Assembly: GCA_028280785.1 (NCBI GenBank) | Contig: JANQLF010000210.1 | Span: forward strand, 1 to 58,331 | Origin: Planctomycetota bacterium | Lineage (GTDB): Bacteria > Planctomycetota > UBA11346 | Reading direction: 5' to 3' | Length of the DNA: 58,331 nt | Part shown: positions 24,833 to 32,949 of the stretch, one piece after another | How the letters are laid out: each line of letters begins with the position of its first letter | Numbering within the stretch: the stretch's first letter is position 1 | Program-made: the position numbers and the translations under genes | The notes under the pieces: model-generated | What the model was told of the DNA's origin: nothing | Databases searched by the model: none | Seen by the model: only the letters and a program-made list of their open reading frames with translations

Positions 24833-26963
24833 AGCTTACTCCCGCACCAAAGAATAAACTATTAAAGCTGGCGTCATCTAAGCTGCCATCAATGCTCGAT
24901 CCAGTAGCTAGGTTCACATCGAGATCACCATCAACATTCCAATCTGCCATATGCAGATAGGCATCTAAATAGAGACGCTCTTGAAACCGCCAATTAACAC
25001 CGAGACGTAGATCAATGCCAAGGCCATCGCCAGTTTGTTTCATTGAGGTGCCAGGATCAAGTGTTGGGCGTAAATTGAGACTCGCTTTGGTTTCATAATC
25101 AAGCAAGCTCAGATCTAAGATCGCATACCAAATTAATTGTTCGCTGGCTTTCCAGTGAACAGATCCACCAATATAACCACCATTCCAAATAGTATCAAAT
25201 TTAGAATTCATAAAGTCATTTGGATTTGTAGCGCTGGCACCGCGAATATTACGATTAACAAATTCGTATTCCTGGCGCGACTCAAAAAAACCGACACGTG
25301 GAGCGACTTGTACATTGTCGATAGGGTTAAATCGATAATCGATACCAAGGCTATAGCGTTCATAGGAACCACCATCTGATTTACCAGATAAATCAGTTGA
25401 TGGACTAGAGAGGTCATTATCAGCATTACCATCGTGACTGAAAGTCATGACATAATCAATGTGTGCATGCATGTTATCGCGAAGTATTGATTCAGCTTTG
25501 ACGCCAATAATTATTCCTTGAACATCCCAGCTACTGCTTTCATCGACGCTGCCTTGGCTGGTTGAAAATTCAAAGCTATCATTTTGCATCCCCAAGATAC
25601 CAGTGATGAAAAAATCACTATCATTTTCAAGCCATACTAATTCTAAATCTTCGGATTCATATTCAGCTTCATCATTATCTTTGGCAAATTCTCTTTCCAA
25701 ATCTTCTAATTTATCTTTAGACTCATGGTCTTTTGCGCGCTCATTGCCCGGTTGATCGTCGGTGGTGAACGCATTTTCCCAATCGTCTTCTGATTCTTCG
25801 TTGTCATCTTCAATTTCTTCACCATCAGATGGTGGGTTAGTGTTGGTGACGGTGCTTGATTCTTCTCCTGGAGTTTTACCAATTTCGCCAGTAGTTGCTT
25901 CTGCTTTCACACCTGGATCACTTGGAGTCGGGTTTTCTGGTGTGACTACTGGTGGTGGCGTTTCTTCCTCTTCTTCGACAATTACCGCTTCTGGATTTTC
26001 AGTTGTAATATCGGCAGGATTCTTTTCAGGGCTTACTGTTTCTGTGCTTGGATTTTCTGGAGTAGTAGCCTCTGTTACTGGTGTATCTGTTTCAGTAATT
26101 GGCGTCTCGGTAGGGGTTGCTTCCGTTGTAAGTTTTGGATTTTCGGCTGGCGCAGCTTCTTCGACGATTGTTGGTGTAGTTCCTTCTTCTACCACTGGAA
26201 CTGGGATAACCGGAGTTTCTTCTTCGTCTTCTTCTGAAGTGACCGTGTCAGTATTTTCTTCTGTAACAGTAACGGGCTCTGGATTTTCAGCGGGCATGTC
26301 TTCGTTTACTGCTGGTGTAAGGTTTTCTTCAACAGGCACGGGGACTGGTACAGGATCAGCGTTCTCTTCCGCATTCTCTTCAACTTTTTCGACCTCAGTA
26401 GTTTCATTATTCTCAACTACTTCAGTTTCTGTATTTTCTTCTACATTATCTTTTTTAATGCCAACGCCAACTTCACCAGCGGTTACTTCGGCTGTTTTGT
26501 CTATGGTTTCAGGAGTTTCTTCAACTACGGGTGAGGTCTCTTCAGTTAATGGAGGTGGGATTGGGGTAATGTCTTCCTCTTCTTCCGTTTTTTCCATGTC
26601 TTCAGCGTCTTCGTTGACGATGACGACATCATCAGGATTTTTATCCTTGTCTTCTTTTTCAATTTCCTCAGTTTTGTCGACGACCGTTTCTTCTTCTTGC
26701 GCCGTGTCTTCCTCTGTTTCGTTGGCATCGTCTTTATCTGCTTCGGCGAAGGCATTGCTGTCATCTTCATTGGCAGTGTCTTCTTCATCTTTTTTGGGTG
26801 CTTTATTAATTGAGTCGAGAACCAGTGATTTTTTCCGTTCAATGATTAATTCTTCGTCTGCAATTTCTTCATCGGCACGAGGATCTTGCTCAAGCTCTTC
26901 AGCCTGTAGTAGAGAGGAATTAATGACAAACAGTGCAAGCATAGAGCACCACCAAATGCGCAT
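24822..26963 (-). CDS. Outer-membrane beta-barrel protein with long acidic N-terminal linker
   Basis: This is a 713-residue protein in two parts. After a signal peptide (SMLALFVINSSLLQA), residues about 22-440 are a low-complexity, highly acidic Glu/Thr/Pro/Val-rich stretch with repeated EENTE, PVPVPVEE and TPENP-like units and no predicted fold. Residues about 455-713 look like a transmembrane barrel: alternating strands such as FFITGILGM, YERYSLGIDYRFN, LGIDLRLGVNWRF, ending FFGAGVSYAF with the C-terminal phenylalanine typical of BAM substrates. The acidic region may span the periplasm or extend outside and bind cations or subunits. Its ATG overlaps the stop of the preceding gene (TAATG). 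I do not recognise a named family. The role is inferred as anchor or export pore for the operon's surface proteins. Confidence 0.78.
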   Translation of the reverse strand: MRIWWCSMLALFVINSSLLQAEELEQDPRADEEIADEELIIERKKSLVLDSINKAPKKDEEDTANEDDSNAFAEADKDDANETEEDTAQEEETVVDKTEEIEKEDKDKNPDDVVIVNEDAEDMEKTEEEEDITPIPPPLTEETSPVVEETPETIDKTAEVTAGEVGVGIKKDNVEENTETEVVENNETTEVEKVEENAEENADPVPVPVPVEENLTPAVNEDMPAENPEPVTVTEENTDTVTSEEDEEETPVIPVPVVEEGTTPTIVEEAAPAENPKLTTEATPTETPITETDTPVTEATTPENPSTETVSPEKNPADITTENPEAVIVEEEEETPPPVVTPENPTPSDPGVKAEATTGEIGKTPGEESSTVTNTNPPSDGEEIEDDNEESEDDWENAFTTDDQPGNERAKDHESKDKLEDLEREFAKDNDEAEYESEDLELVWLENDSDFFITGILGMQNDSFEFSTSQGSVDESSSWDVQGIIIGVKAESILRDNMHAHIDYVMTFSHDGNADNDLSSPSTDLSGKSDGGSYERYSLGIDYRFNPIDNVQVAPRVGFFESRQEYEFVNRNIRGASATNPNDFMNSKFDTIWNGGYIGGSVHWKASEQLIWYAILDLSLLDYETKASLNLRPTLDPGTSMKQTGDGLGIDLRLGVNWRFQERLYLDAYLHMADWNVDGDLDVNLATGSSIDGSLDDASFNSLFFGAGVSYAF

Positions 26964-28753
26964 TAGTTACCCGATGATGGTTGGTCAACTACATAGATGA
27001 GAACATCTTGAAGTTCTTGAGTGGTACTTGGTAAGTCATCGACTTGAACGGTAATGCGTACATGTTCGTTGTTACCAAGTGCCTGAGGCCAGGTTACACG
27101 TGCTGTGAGGGCACCGGTCTTGGTAATGGTCATGCCAGCTGGAGAGCCAGCACCTAATTGGAATTGAAGATCGAAGCGTTCGAGCATACCCAAGTGACCT
27201 TCGGGTACTAATTCGCGTACATCGACTTTGATATTGTAGCTCCAACGATCGTCCTCGAGGGCCCACAGTTTCGCTTCAGAAACAATACGTGGTCCATTTG
27301 GATTAACTGGTACAGGTCCAGTATTTGGATTACCGTCGGTTACCGGAATACCGGTATTTTGATCATTCCAGATGCCAGGAATATCGCGGATGACACCTGG
27401 GCTATCTAGGCTGACAATGCCTGTCTCATTTGGTCCGACAGTGCCAGGTAAGGTAATGATAACTTCATTGTCACTGGCGAAGCTGCCGGTGTTAAAGGCG
27501 ATGCCATAACCGTTGCCTGCTGAGGTGATAAATCCGTTGAAGAAGAAGTCATTGGAGTTGAGGCTGCTATCATCCACTGGTTCTGAGAAAACAATGCGAA
27601 CCGTTGTATCGGTAACGGTATTGGCGCTCAGTATTGCAGGCCCTGCATTATCAACAGGTGTCGTTGCTGATTGGTCAGGCATGCCATTGCCAGCCAAGTC
27701 GACTAGAGAGCCTGCCGTATAAGATACCTGAGGTGTTTGACCACTGTCGAGTAAGCCATCGGTAAATTCTAATAAAATTAAATTATCATTGGCTAATTCC
27801 CCGGGTAGTGTGCCGAGGGTGAGTGTGCCTGCTCCAGAGATAAAGAAGTCATTTGGATTAATTGTGGAGTCAGAGATGTTTTCGTCGACTGCAATTAAAA
27901 CACTATCGATATAACCATTCGCATTTAAATCTCGAGTTACAATGGTTGCAATATTAGGTGCGGTACTGTCGAGTAATTGGAGTGTAAGGGTAGTGTTGGC
28001 AGCATCTAAGCCAGTTAAATCAAAAAATTCATTACTAGCGGTCGTTAATGTGTCTGAACCAAAATCGCCTGCTGTAAGAGGCGCATCTAATTGAACAGTA
28101 AATATTAAGTCACTGGCATCATCGTCGATAAGGCTAATGGCATTTGGTCCACCATTACCCGATAGATCAGTAAAGGTGATATCCGCGAATTCTACAGGAC
28201 CAACGCCGGTGGCGGTGCCAAAGGTTGGTTCTGAAAAACGCATGGTCACAATAGACGACCCAACAACAGATTCGGCACTCATGAAGACCGGATTTGCCCC
28301 GTCTGTGCTGATTAAACTTTGATTATCTTGAGTTAATCCAGTGGTTGCGGATATTATGTCGGTACCAATGCCGGGGATGAAATCCACGATCGGGGTGACA
28401 CCTGTGTCTGGAACATTATTTGGGATCAAATTTAATGTTAGGGTGGATGTATTATTTATTGTATAATCAGCAGGTACTATTTGATAACCGTTGCTAACTA
28501 CAATACCTGATAATCCATCTGCGCCACCCAGATTATCATTGATGTTGACCAGTTGGTCAAAATTAATAATTAATTGATCAAGATACCCATCATTATCACT
28601 ATCCGCAGTTAAAACGTTTTGAATTGTGGGCCCAACTGTAATAGTGATTGTAATATTTACTTGTGTCCCACTATTTACATTTGACACAGCACCCCATGCG
28701 TTATTTGCAATTAAGAGCAAAAAGCAGGCGGTGAATATCTGTGTCCAGTTCAT
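26963..28753 (-). CDS. Secreted repeat protein with Asp-rich loops and Ig-like/SwmB-like domains
   Basis: This 596-residue protein has a signal peptide (IFTACFLLLIANNAWG). The body is four or more beta-sandwich repeats of the SwmB/cadherin-like type, with recurring units such as IVTMRFSEPTFG, TVRIVFSEPVDDSSL, VSYTAGSLVDLAGNG and AGPAIL. At least two Asp/Asn loops (DSDNDGYLDQ and DLNANGYIDS) resemble calcium-binding loops. The first mature residues (VNSGTQVNITITITV) resemble the start of the mature small subunit at 29741 (VTNNDTLVINVTIQL). The last 110 residues form a separate domain (WSYNIKVDVRELVPEG). It is probably an extracellular structural or tip component of the same assembly. It lies 11 bases after the chaperone-like gene. 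No named family is assigned. Confidence 0.75.
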   Translation of the reverse strand: MNWTQIFTACFLLLIANNAWGAVSNVNSGTQVNITITITVGPTIQNVLTADSDNDGYLDQLIINFDQLVNINDNLGGADGLSGIVVSNGYQIVPADYTINNTSTLTLNLIPNNVPDTGVTPIVDFIPGIGTDIISATTGLTQDNQSLISTDGANPVFMSAESVVGSSIVTMRFSEPTFGTATGVGPVEFADITFTDLSGNGGPNAISLIDDDASDLIFTVQLDAPLTAGDFGSDTLTTASNEFFDLTGLDAANTTLTLQLLDSTAPNIATIVTRDLNANGYIDSVLIAVDENISDSTINPNDFFISGAGTLTLGTLPGELANDNLILLEFTDGLLDSGQTPQVSYTAGSLVDLAGNGMPDQSATTPVDNAGPAILSANTVTDTTVRIVFSEPVDDSSLNSNDFFFNGFITSAGNGYGIAFNTGSFASDNEVIITLPGTVGPNETGIVSLDSPGVIRDIPGIWNDQNTGIPVTDGNPNTGPVPVNPNGPRIVSEAKLWALEDDRWSYNIKVDVRELVPEGHLGMLERFDLQFQLGAGSPAGMTITKTGALTARVTWPQALGNNEHVRITVQVDDLPSTTQELQDVLIYVVDQPSSGN

Positions 28754-28764
28754 GACTAATCTTT

Positions 28765-29709
28765 TTATTCTACAATATATTGAATTCGCAAAAAGCTCAT
28801 GCTGGCCAAGCTAGATGCTTCAATTTCTTCTGGAGTTTTCTTTTCTTCATTTTTCACTGGGAAAGGCTTAATAAATAATAATTCCTCATATTTATCTCCG
28901 GCTTTCGCCGAATCAGGAATTGTTCCACTAATTTTGTATTTATTCTTCCCATCTTTTTTAACTGTTTGATCTGGGACTGGGCTTAGCCAGCCTTTTTTCG
29001 GTAATAAGGTGAATCCACTGCTTTGATATCTTTGAAATTTAAATTCTTGATAAAAATCAGACAATTTAGCCTGTTTTAAGTTAATGTCTTTGCCGAAATT
29101 ATTCTGCAATAATACTTCTGCTGAAAATTCAGAGCCAGGCTTGCCTTTTAAGGTTATTTGACCAGGCGCGAACGCTAGGCCCTTTCCGCCTAATTTGTCA
29201 ACATCTGGTTTAACTTTAGTCTCTACAAGAACGCGAGCGACTAGGCTTAATCCAACACCAATGTTTTGTTTGGTTCCAGACTGTATTCGCACATAAAATA
29301 AAAATTTTCTGTTGTAATTTTCTGGTTTCTCTGGGATTTGAATTGTTAAACTGACCTTTTCAGTCGTAGCACCTGGTACAGTTATTTCATCTTTATGCAT
29401 TTTGCACCAGGATAAATCGGGAATGGGCTCATACCCGTATTCCCAACTTTTGCGATTATCAGTGGGGGGAGCTTCAATTGATAATACGTAGCTTTGTGGA
29501 TTTTTACTTCGATTCGCAACGCGAAATGAGAATTGACCGACCTTTTTTAAGTCGACCTCAAAGCCGGGTGGAATGTCTTGAAATAAAGCGAGTGGCGGTC
29601 CAAATGCTAGTGCCTGTAGTTGAGTAAGCACACAGCATAAAAGAACGGCCACACTCCCTTTCAAGAGAAAATTATGAAAGGGAGTATGAGATGGCCGTAT
29701 GTTTGTCAT
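28765..29709 (-). CDS. Periplasmic chaperone-like protein with two Ig-like domains
   Basis: I start at ATG 29709 because GGAG lies six bases before it. The in-frame ATG at 29721 has no ribosome site. The 314-residue product has a signal peptide (GSVAVLLCCVLTQLQALA). Two beta-sandwich domains follow, about 45-170 and 175-300. The first has FSFRVANRSKNPQSYVLS, DLSWCKMH, then VSLTIQIPEKP, a pattern seen in Ig-like periplasmic and DUF916-type proteins. The second has AEVLLQNNFGKDINL and ends SFLRIQYIV. There is no C-terminal membrane segment, so it should be soluble in the periplasm or surface-attached. Its place between the small subunit and the large secreted proteins suggests a subunit chaperone or fibre scaffold. 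This is inferred from fold and context only. Confidence 0.68.
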   Translation of the reverse strand: MTNIRPSHTPFHNFLLKGSVAVLLCCVLTQLQALAFGPPLALFQDIPPGFEVDLKKVGQFSFRVANRSKNPQSYVLSIEAPPTDNRKSWEYGYEPIPDLSWCKMHKDEITVPGATTEKVSLTIQIPEKPENYNRKFLFYVRIQSGTKQNIGVGLSLVARVLVETKVKPDVDKLGGKGLAFAPGQITLKGKPGSEFSAEVLLQNNFGKDINLKQAKLSDFYQEFKFQRYQSSGFTLLPKKGWLSPVPDQTVKKDGKNKYKISGTIPDSAKAGDKYEELLFIKPFPVKNEEKKTPEEIEASSLASMSFLRIQYIVE

Positions 29710-29740
29710 TGAAGACTCCATTTATGATTAAAACTTCAAA

Positions 29741-30313
29741 TTATGGTAGGCTACCAACTAATGTTACGGTAATTGCACCAGAGTTGGTAGTAGTAACCGA
29801 TGATGGTGTACCTACTTCTAGTTCAAAGTTCATTGTTGCACCAATTGCCATGGTCGTCAGTGCAACGGGAGTACCTGGATTACCTACAACAGCTAATGCT
29901 GGGTTCGTATATGAGCCACCATTATTGATCGAATATCCCAAGGTAAATGTGTCGGCGCCGGCAGCTAATCCATATGTCCAGCCACCTGCTGCATCATCTA
30001 TTTGGATTGTAACATCCATTGGAATAACTGTAGACGAATTTAGAACGTCCAAAGCTAATGGGTCATCACTTTGTGTGTCATATGTGCCAGATAGCGCTAC
30101 GTTTGCTGCAGTGCCAAGTGCCCATGTTCTTGGGGCGTAGTCGTCAGCAACACCACCAGCACCATCATCCCATTCTATTTCTAGTAAGGTATCAAGTTGG
30201 ATGGTTACATTAATGACCAAAGTGTCATTATTTGTTACTGCAACAGCATATGCGCTTTGGCTAAAGGCTAACATAGCCGTTAAAACCAGTAGCGTGGTTA
30301 ATAATTTGTTCAT
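29741..30313 (-). CDS. Small secreted subunit, first gene of the surface operon
   Basis: This 190-residue protein has a classical signal peptide (LLTTLLVLTAMLAFSQSAYA). The mature 166 residues are a beta-rich, Cys-free, acidic domain, resembling in general character coat-U/fimbrial-type subunits. A WDDG...APRTWALG segment and the final NFELEVGTPSSVTTTNSGAI region recur in the C-terminus of the 1045-residue protein. It is first in the operon, with GGAG eight bases before the ATG and its own upstream region, as expected of the most abundant component. It could be a pilin-like fibre subunit or S-layer/coat protein. No sortase, usher or type IV pilin motif is present. Family unassigned. Confidence 0.72.
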   Translation of the reverse strand: MNKLLTTLLVLTAMLAFSQSAYAVAVTNNDTLVINVTIQLDTLLEIEWDDGAGGVADDYAPRTWALGTAANVALSGTYDTQSDDPLALDVLNSSTVIPMDVTIQIDDAAGGWTYGLAAGADTFTLGYSINNGGSYTNPALAVVGNPGTPVALTTMAIGATMNFELEVGTPSSVTTTNSGAITVTLVGSLP

Positions 30314-30761
30314 TGTGTTTCTCCGTAGAAGGTTTGTTTGTTTAAAAAAAGGAGGGTTTGTGTTTATCTGTAGTATTTCAAATAGGGGGGCCCGCCCGCG
30401 GTCCCGCTCGACTCAGGTTCTTCCAGCAACATGCAGAAAGTTGGAAAGCTGTATTCATGGTTATGAGGCCGCATAGTTGGACATACTGCCAGCAAACGAC
30501 GCTTCTCCAGTGTTTAATAAGATGGTTATACTTAAAATTGATATAAGTTTATTCATATTGAGGTGAACCTAGTACGGTTGGATTCTAGTAACGGCAAACG
30601 AGACTCAAGAGCTATGTTGTTTTGTTAAGACGTTGGTAGCACAAGAGCTACACAGAGTGATATTGCAGTTGACCCCGAAGCAGCGTGCATCTAGAATTGT
30701 CTAAAATAACAACAGTGATGTTTTCTAAACTACTGATATTATTACGTTTATAGAGGAAGAT
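30314..30761. other. 448-base divergent intergenic region with a GC-rich patch
   Basis: This separates the surface operon (minus) from the FGE-fold lipoprotein (plus). It holds a GC-rich patch at about 30384-30411 (run of G followed by CCCGCCCGCGGTCCCGC) unlike its AT-rich surroundings, the promoter at 30669-30697, and the ribosome site of the surface operon. I recognise no riboswitch or gene. The long 5' region of the surface operon could hold a structured leader. Confidence 0.4.
30669..30697 (+). promoter_or_regulatory. Predicted sigma-70-type promoter of the FGE-fold lipoprotein
   Basis: TTGACC (30669-30674), exactly 17 bases, TAGAAT (30692-30697). Both hexamers match 5 of 6 consensus positions. 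The start codon lies 65 bases downstream. Confidence 0.65.
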
Positions 30762-31661
30762 GTGCAAAATACCCGTGTTTTACTATGGTTTTTAGCAATT
30801 ACCACGCTCTTACTAGTAGCTTGTGGCTCTAGCACATCTGGTTCTGGATCAAGTAACTCAACGGTCAGTGTCCCAAATTACAACAGTGCGCCACCGAGTT
30901 CCGGGATCGGATCTATTCGCGTTTTGGACCTACCCACGGGTGCCGTCACTGATTTTGATGAGAACTATAACATGGCCCTTTTGGGTGTTGATCAGGTTGC
31001 TTTCCGACTCGTCAACAACACCGAGGCGTTAATTGGTTCTCGACCTGGCAGTTTGGGCAACACGAATGATGAGCCTTACCGGGTAGTGACGCTCAACGCA
31101 TATTACCTTTCTGTCACTGAGATTACCCAATCGCAATGGCAGGCTTTGTCAGGTAATTCACCATGGACCGCATTGGGGCCTTCGGCAGCAGTTGGCGCCG
31201 TGGTCAATGATCCACAGTTGCCTGCAGTGGGTATGACCGCCAATGAGGCAATTGCAGATATAGCTACGTATAACGGAACGCTGACGGGATTTGAAATCGA
31301 TTTACCAAGTCAGGAGCAATGGGAGGCTGCCTGTCGCGGCGGTTCCTCAACACCCTATGGTTGGGGTACCGATGAAAGTGTCGCGACAATCGGGCTTTAT
31401 GCGATTGTTCAGGAAACTCGCCCAAATATTGGCGTTCAGCTTGTTGGTCAGCGTTTACGCAATAATTACGGCTTCTTTGATATGCACGGTAATGCAGCTG
31501 AATTAGTTCAGGGAACTGGGAGTGGCGGTACAGCCATTCTGCGTGGCGGTTCTTGGTCAGACATTGTTTTGCATTCGCGATCTGGTAATCGCCAGTACAT
31601 CGATCCAGATGTGCCCCATGCGATCATTGGCCTGCGCCTAGTCCTGCGACAGACTCTTTAG
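30762..31661 (+). CDS. Lipoprotein with formylglycine-generating-enzyme (SUMF1) fold, probably non-catalytic
   Basis: The GTG start at 30762 is preceded by AGAGGA. The 299-residue product has a lipoprotein signal (LLLVACGSS, lipidated Cys21) and a Ser/Gly-rich tether. From about residue 70 it has an FGE-sulfatase/SUMF1 domain: LSVTEITQSQWQAL, LPSQEQWEAACRGG, YGFFDMHGNAAEL and ILRGGSWSD, ending IIGLRLVLRQ. The Cys pair that loads copper in true formylglycine-generating enzymes is absent: the region after RGGSWSD reads IVLHSRSGNRQYI. It is therefore likely a binding or structural paralogue on the envelope. It is transcribed away from the surface operon and may be functionally linked to it. No sulfatase gene is nearby. 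Confidence 0.82.
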   Translation: MQNTRVLLWFLAITTLLLVACGSSTSGSGSSNSTVSVPNYNSAPPSSGIGSIRVLDLPTGAVTDFDENYNMALLGVDQVAFRLVNNTEALIGSRPGSLGNTNDEPYRVVTLNAYYLSVTEITQSQWQALSGNSPWTALGPSAAVGAVVNDPQLPAVGMTANEAIADIATYNGTLTGFEIDLPSQEQWEAACRGGSSTPYGWGTDESVATIGLYAIVQETRPNIGVQLVGQRLRNNYGFFDMHGNAAELVQGTGSGGTAILRGGSWSDIVLHSRSGNRQYIDPDVPHAIIGLRLVLRQTL

Positions 31662-31715
31662 CAAGAACAATATATAGATACGTATATCCATAATAGACCA
31701 TTGGTCTGTCTTATT

Positions 31716-31734
31716 GATAATGATTATCATTAAC
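31716..31734. promoter_or_regulatory. Fur box 1 upstream of the porin
   Basis: GATAATGATTATCATTAAC matches the classical 19-base Fur consensus at 17 positions. It lies about 73 bases before the porin ATG. A TTGACA -35-like box follows at 31737-31742, so Fur-Fe(II) bound here would block RNA polymerase. Confidence 0.82.
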
Positions 31735-31774
31735 GCTTGACAGGTGAAATGACTTGTTAATCTCTCGCGCCTCA

Positions 31775-31793
31775 GTTAATGATAACCATTCTC
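31775..31793. promoter_or_regulatory. Fur box 2 upstream of the porin
   Basis: GTTAATGATAACCATTCTC matches the Fur consensus at 16 of 19 positions and ends 13 bases before the porin ATG at 31807. Two boxes bracketing the promoter suggest tight iron repression. Confidence 0.78.
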
Positions 31794-31806
31794 AATAAGG
31801 ACTAAC

Positions 31807-32940
31807 ATGAGAAACATATTAGTAAAAACTTTGGCGCTGAGTGCGCTGACCATGGGATCAGCTATCGCTGTTGATAACGATCCATTCGCCGGCTTTGGTA
31901 GCCAAGACCGCATTGGTCAAGGCGACAACGAATTGCGTTGGGGTATGTATGGTGAACTCCATTACAACAACCCACAGTCAAAAACTGACAACGATCAGTT
32001 GGATTTACATCGTTTGGTATTCATGGCTGAATACACCTTCGATGATAAAATCAGTTTTTTCTCAGAAATTGAAATTGAACATGCTTTTGTTAATGATGGT
32101 CAAGGTGAACTTGAAGTCGAACAGGCCTATCTCGATTTTGCAATGAACGACAGCACCCACGTTCGCGCCGGTGTTTTATTGGTGCCTATTAGCATCATGA
32201 ACCTCTATCACGAGCCAACTTTGTTTTTCGGTGTTGAGCGTCCAGATACACAAAAATACATCGTGCCAACCACATGGTTTGAGCCAGGTGTGAGTGTTGT
32301 CGGTGATGTAAATGATCAATTAAGTTATGAAGTTGCACTGCAAGCTGGTTTAAGTAATGCCGGTTTCAGCACGAGTGGTATTCGTGGCGGACGTCAAAAG
32401 GCTTATGAAAGTGCTGCTGAAGATATCATGATTACTGCGCGTTTGGACTACCGTCCAACTCCAGAATTATGGCTTGCAGGCGCATTAAATCATGGCGCAA
32501 CCGCACAGGATCCATCTGGTCAAGCAGACAGCGGTAATTTAACGCTTCTTGTTTTGGAAGGTCGTTATGATTCAGGTCCTTACAAAGCAGGTATTACGCT
32601 TTCGCAGGGCATGCTCGACGATGCTGAAACAATGCCTCAACCAGATGTGAGTGAAGAGCATACTGGTATCGAAGTGTTTGCTGGTGTGGACATTATGCCA
32701 TTCATCAGTGATTCACGTAGCGACAGCCTTTCATTCTTCGTGCGTTATGAAACTTACGATACACAAGCAGATGTACCAAGTGGTAATGAAGACGAAAGTA
32801 AAATGGTCGACGTTATTACTTATGGTTTCGATTATAAACCACATCCAAACGTTGTGGTTAAAATTGACTATCAAGATTATGACAACGATGCAGACAATGC
32901 AGTAGATAAATGGAACATGGGCATTGGCTGGATGTTCTGA
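31807..32940 (+). CDS. Iron-regulated outer-membrane porin (OprO/OprP-like)
   Basis: This 377-residue protein has a signal peptide (NILVKTLALSALTMGSAIA). It is followed by barrel-like alternating strands: ELRWGMYGELHYNN, ISFFSEIEIEHAF, ELEVEQAYLDFAMND, and WFEPGVSVVGDVN in the middle. It ends WNMGIGWMF with C-terminal Phe. The YLDF and AGVLLVPISIMN region is like the phosphate-selective porin O/P family, although here iron control is shown by two Fur boxes upstream. The likely role is passive uptake of an iron complex or anion under iron limitation. The ApbE-fusion gene follows after 9 bases and should share the transcript. Substrate specificity is inferred only. Confidence 0.85.
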   Translation: MRNILVKTLALSALTMGSAIAVDNDPFAGFGSQDRIGQGDNELRWGMYGELHYNNPQSKTDNDQLDLHRLVFMAEYTFDDKISFFSEIEIEHAFVNDGQGELEVEQAYLDFAMNDSTHVRAGVLLVPISIMNLYHEPTLFFGVERPDTQKYIVPTTWFEPGVSVVGDVNDQLSYEVALQAGLSNAGFSTSGIRGGRQKAYESAAEDIMITARLDYRPTPELWLAGALNHGATAQDPSGQADSGNLTLLVLEGRYDSGPYKAGITLSQGMLDDAETMPQPDVSEEHTGIEVFAGVDIMPFISDSRSDSLSFFVRYETYDTQADVPSGNEDESKMVDVITYGFDYKPHPNVVVKIDYQDYDNDADNAVDKWNMGIGWMF

Positions 32941-32949
32941 GGTCCACAC

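Noticed and set aside
25762-27000. 412-codon plus-strand open frame rich in Ser, Val and Gly
   Set aside because: It is the exact antisense of the Glu/Thr/Pro-rich linker of the barrel protein; GAA/GAG repeats read as TTC/CTC on the other strand keep the frame open. It has no ribosome site and no domain, and the minus-strand gene has a signal peptide and barrel.
29741-30313. WxL-domain protein, because the subunit has TWAL
   Set aside because: A WxL domain needs two WxL motifs with set spacing near the C-terminus and occurs in Gram-positives. Only one WxL-like triplet is present here, so I kept only the loose comparison of locus layout.
30762-31661. Active formylglycine-generating enzyme
   Set aside because: The catalytic Cys pair is missing and no sulfatase gene is nearby.
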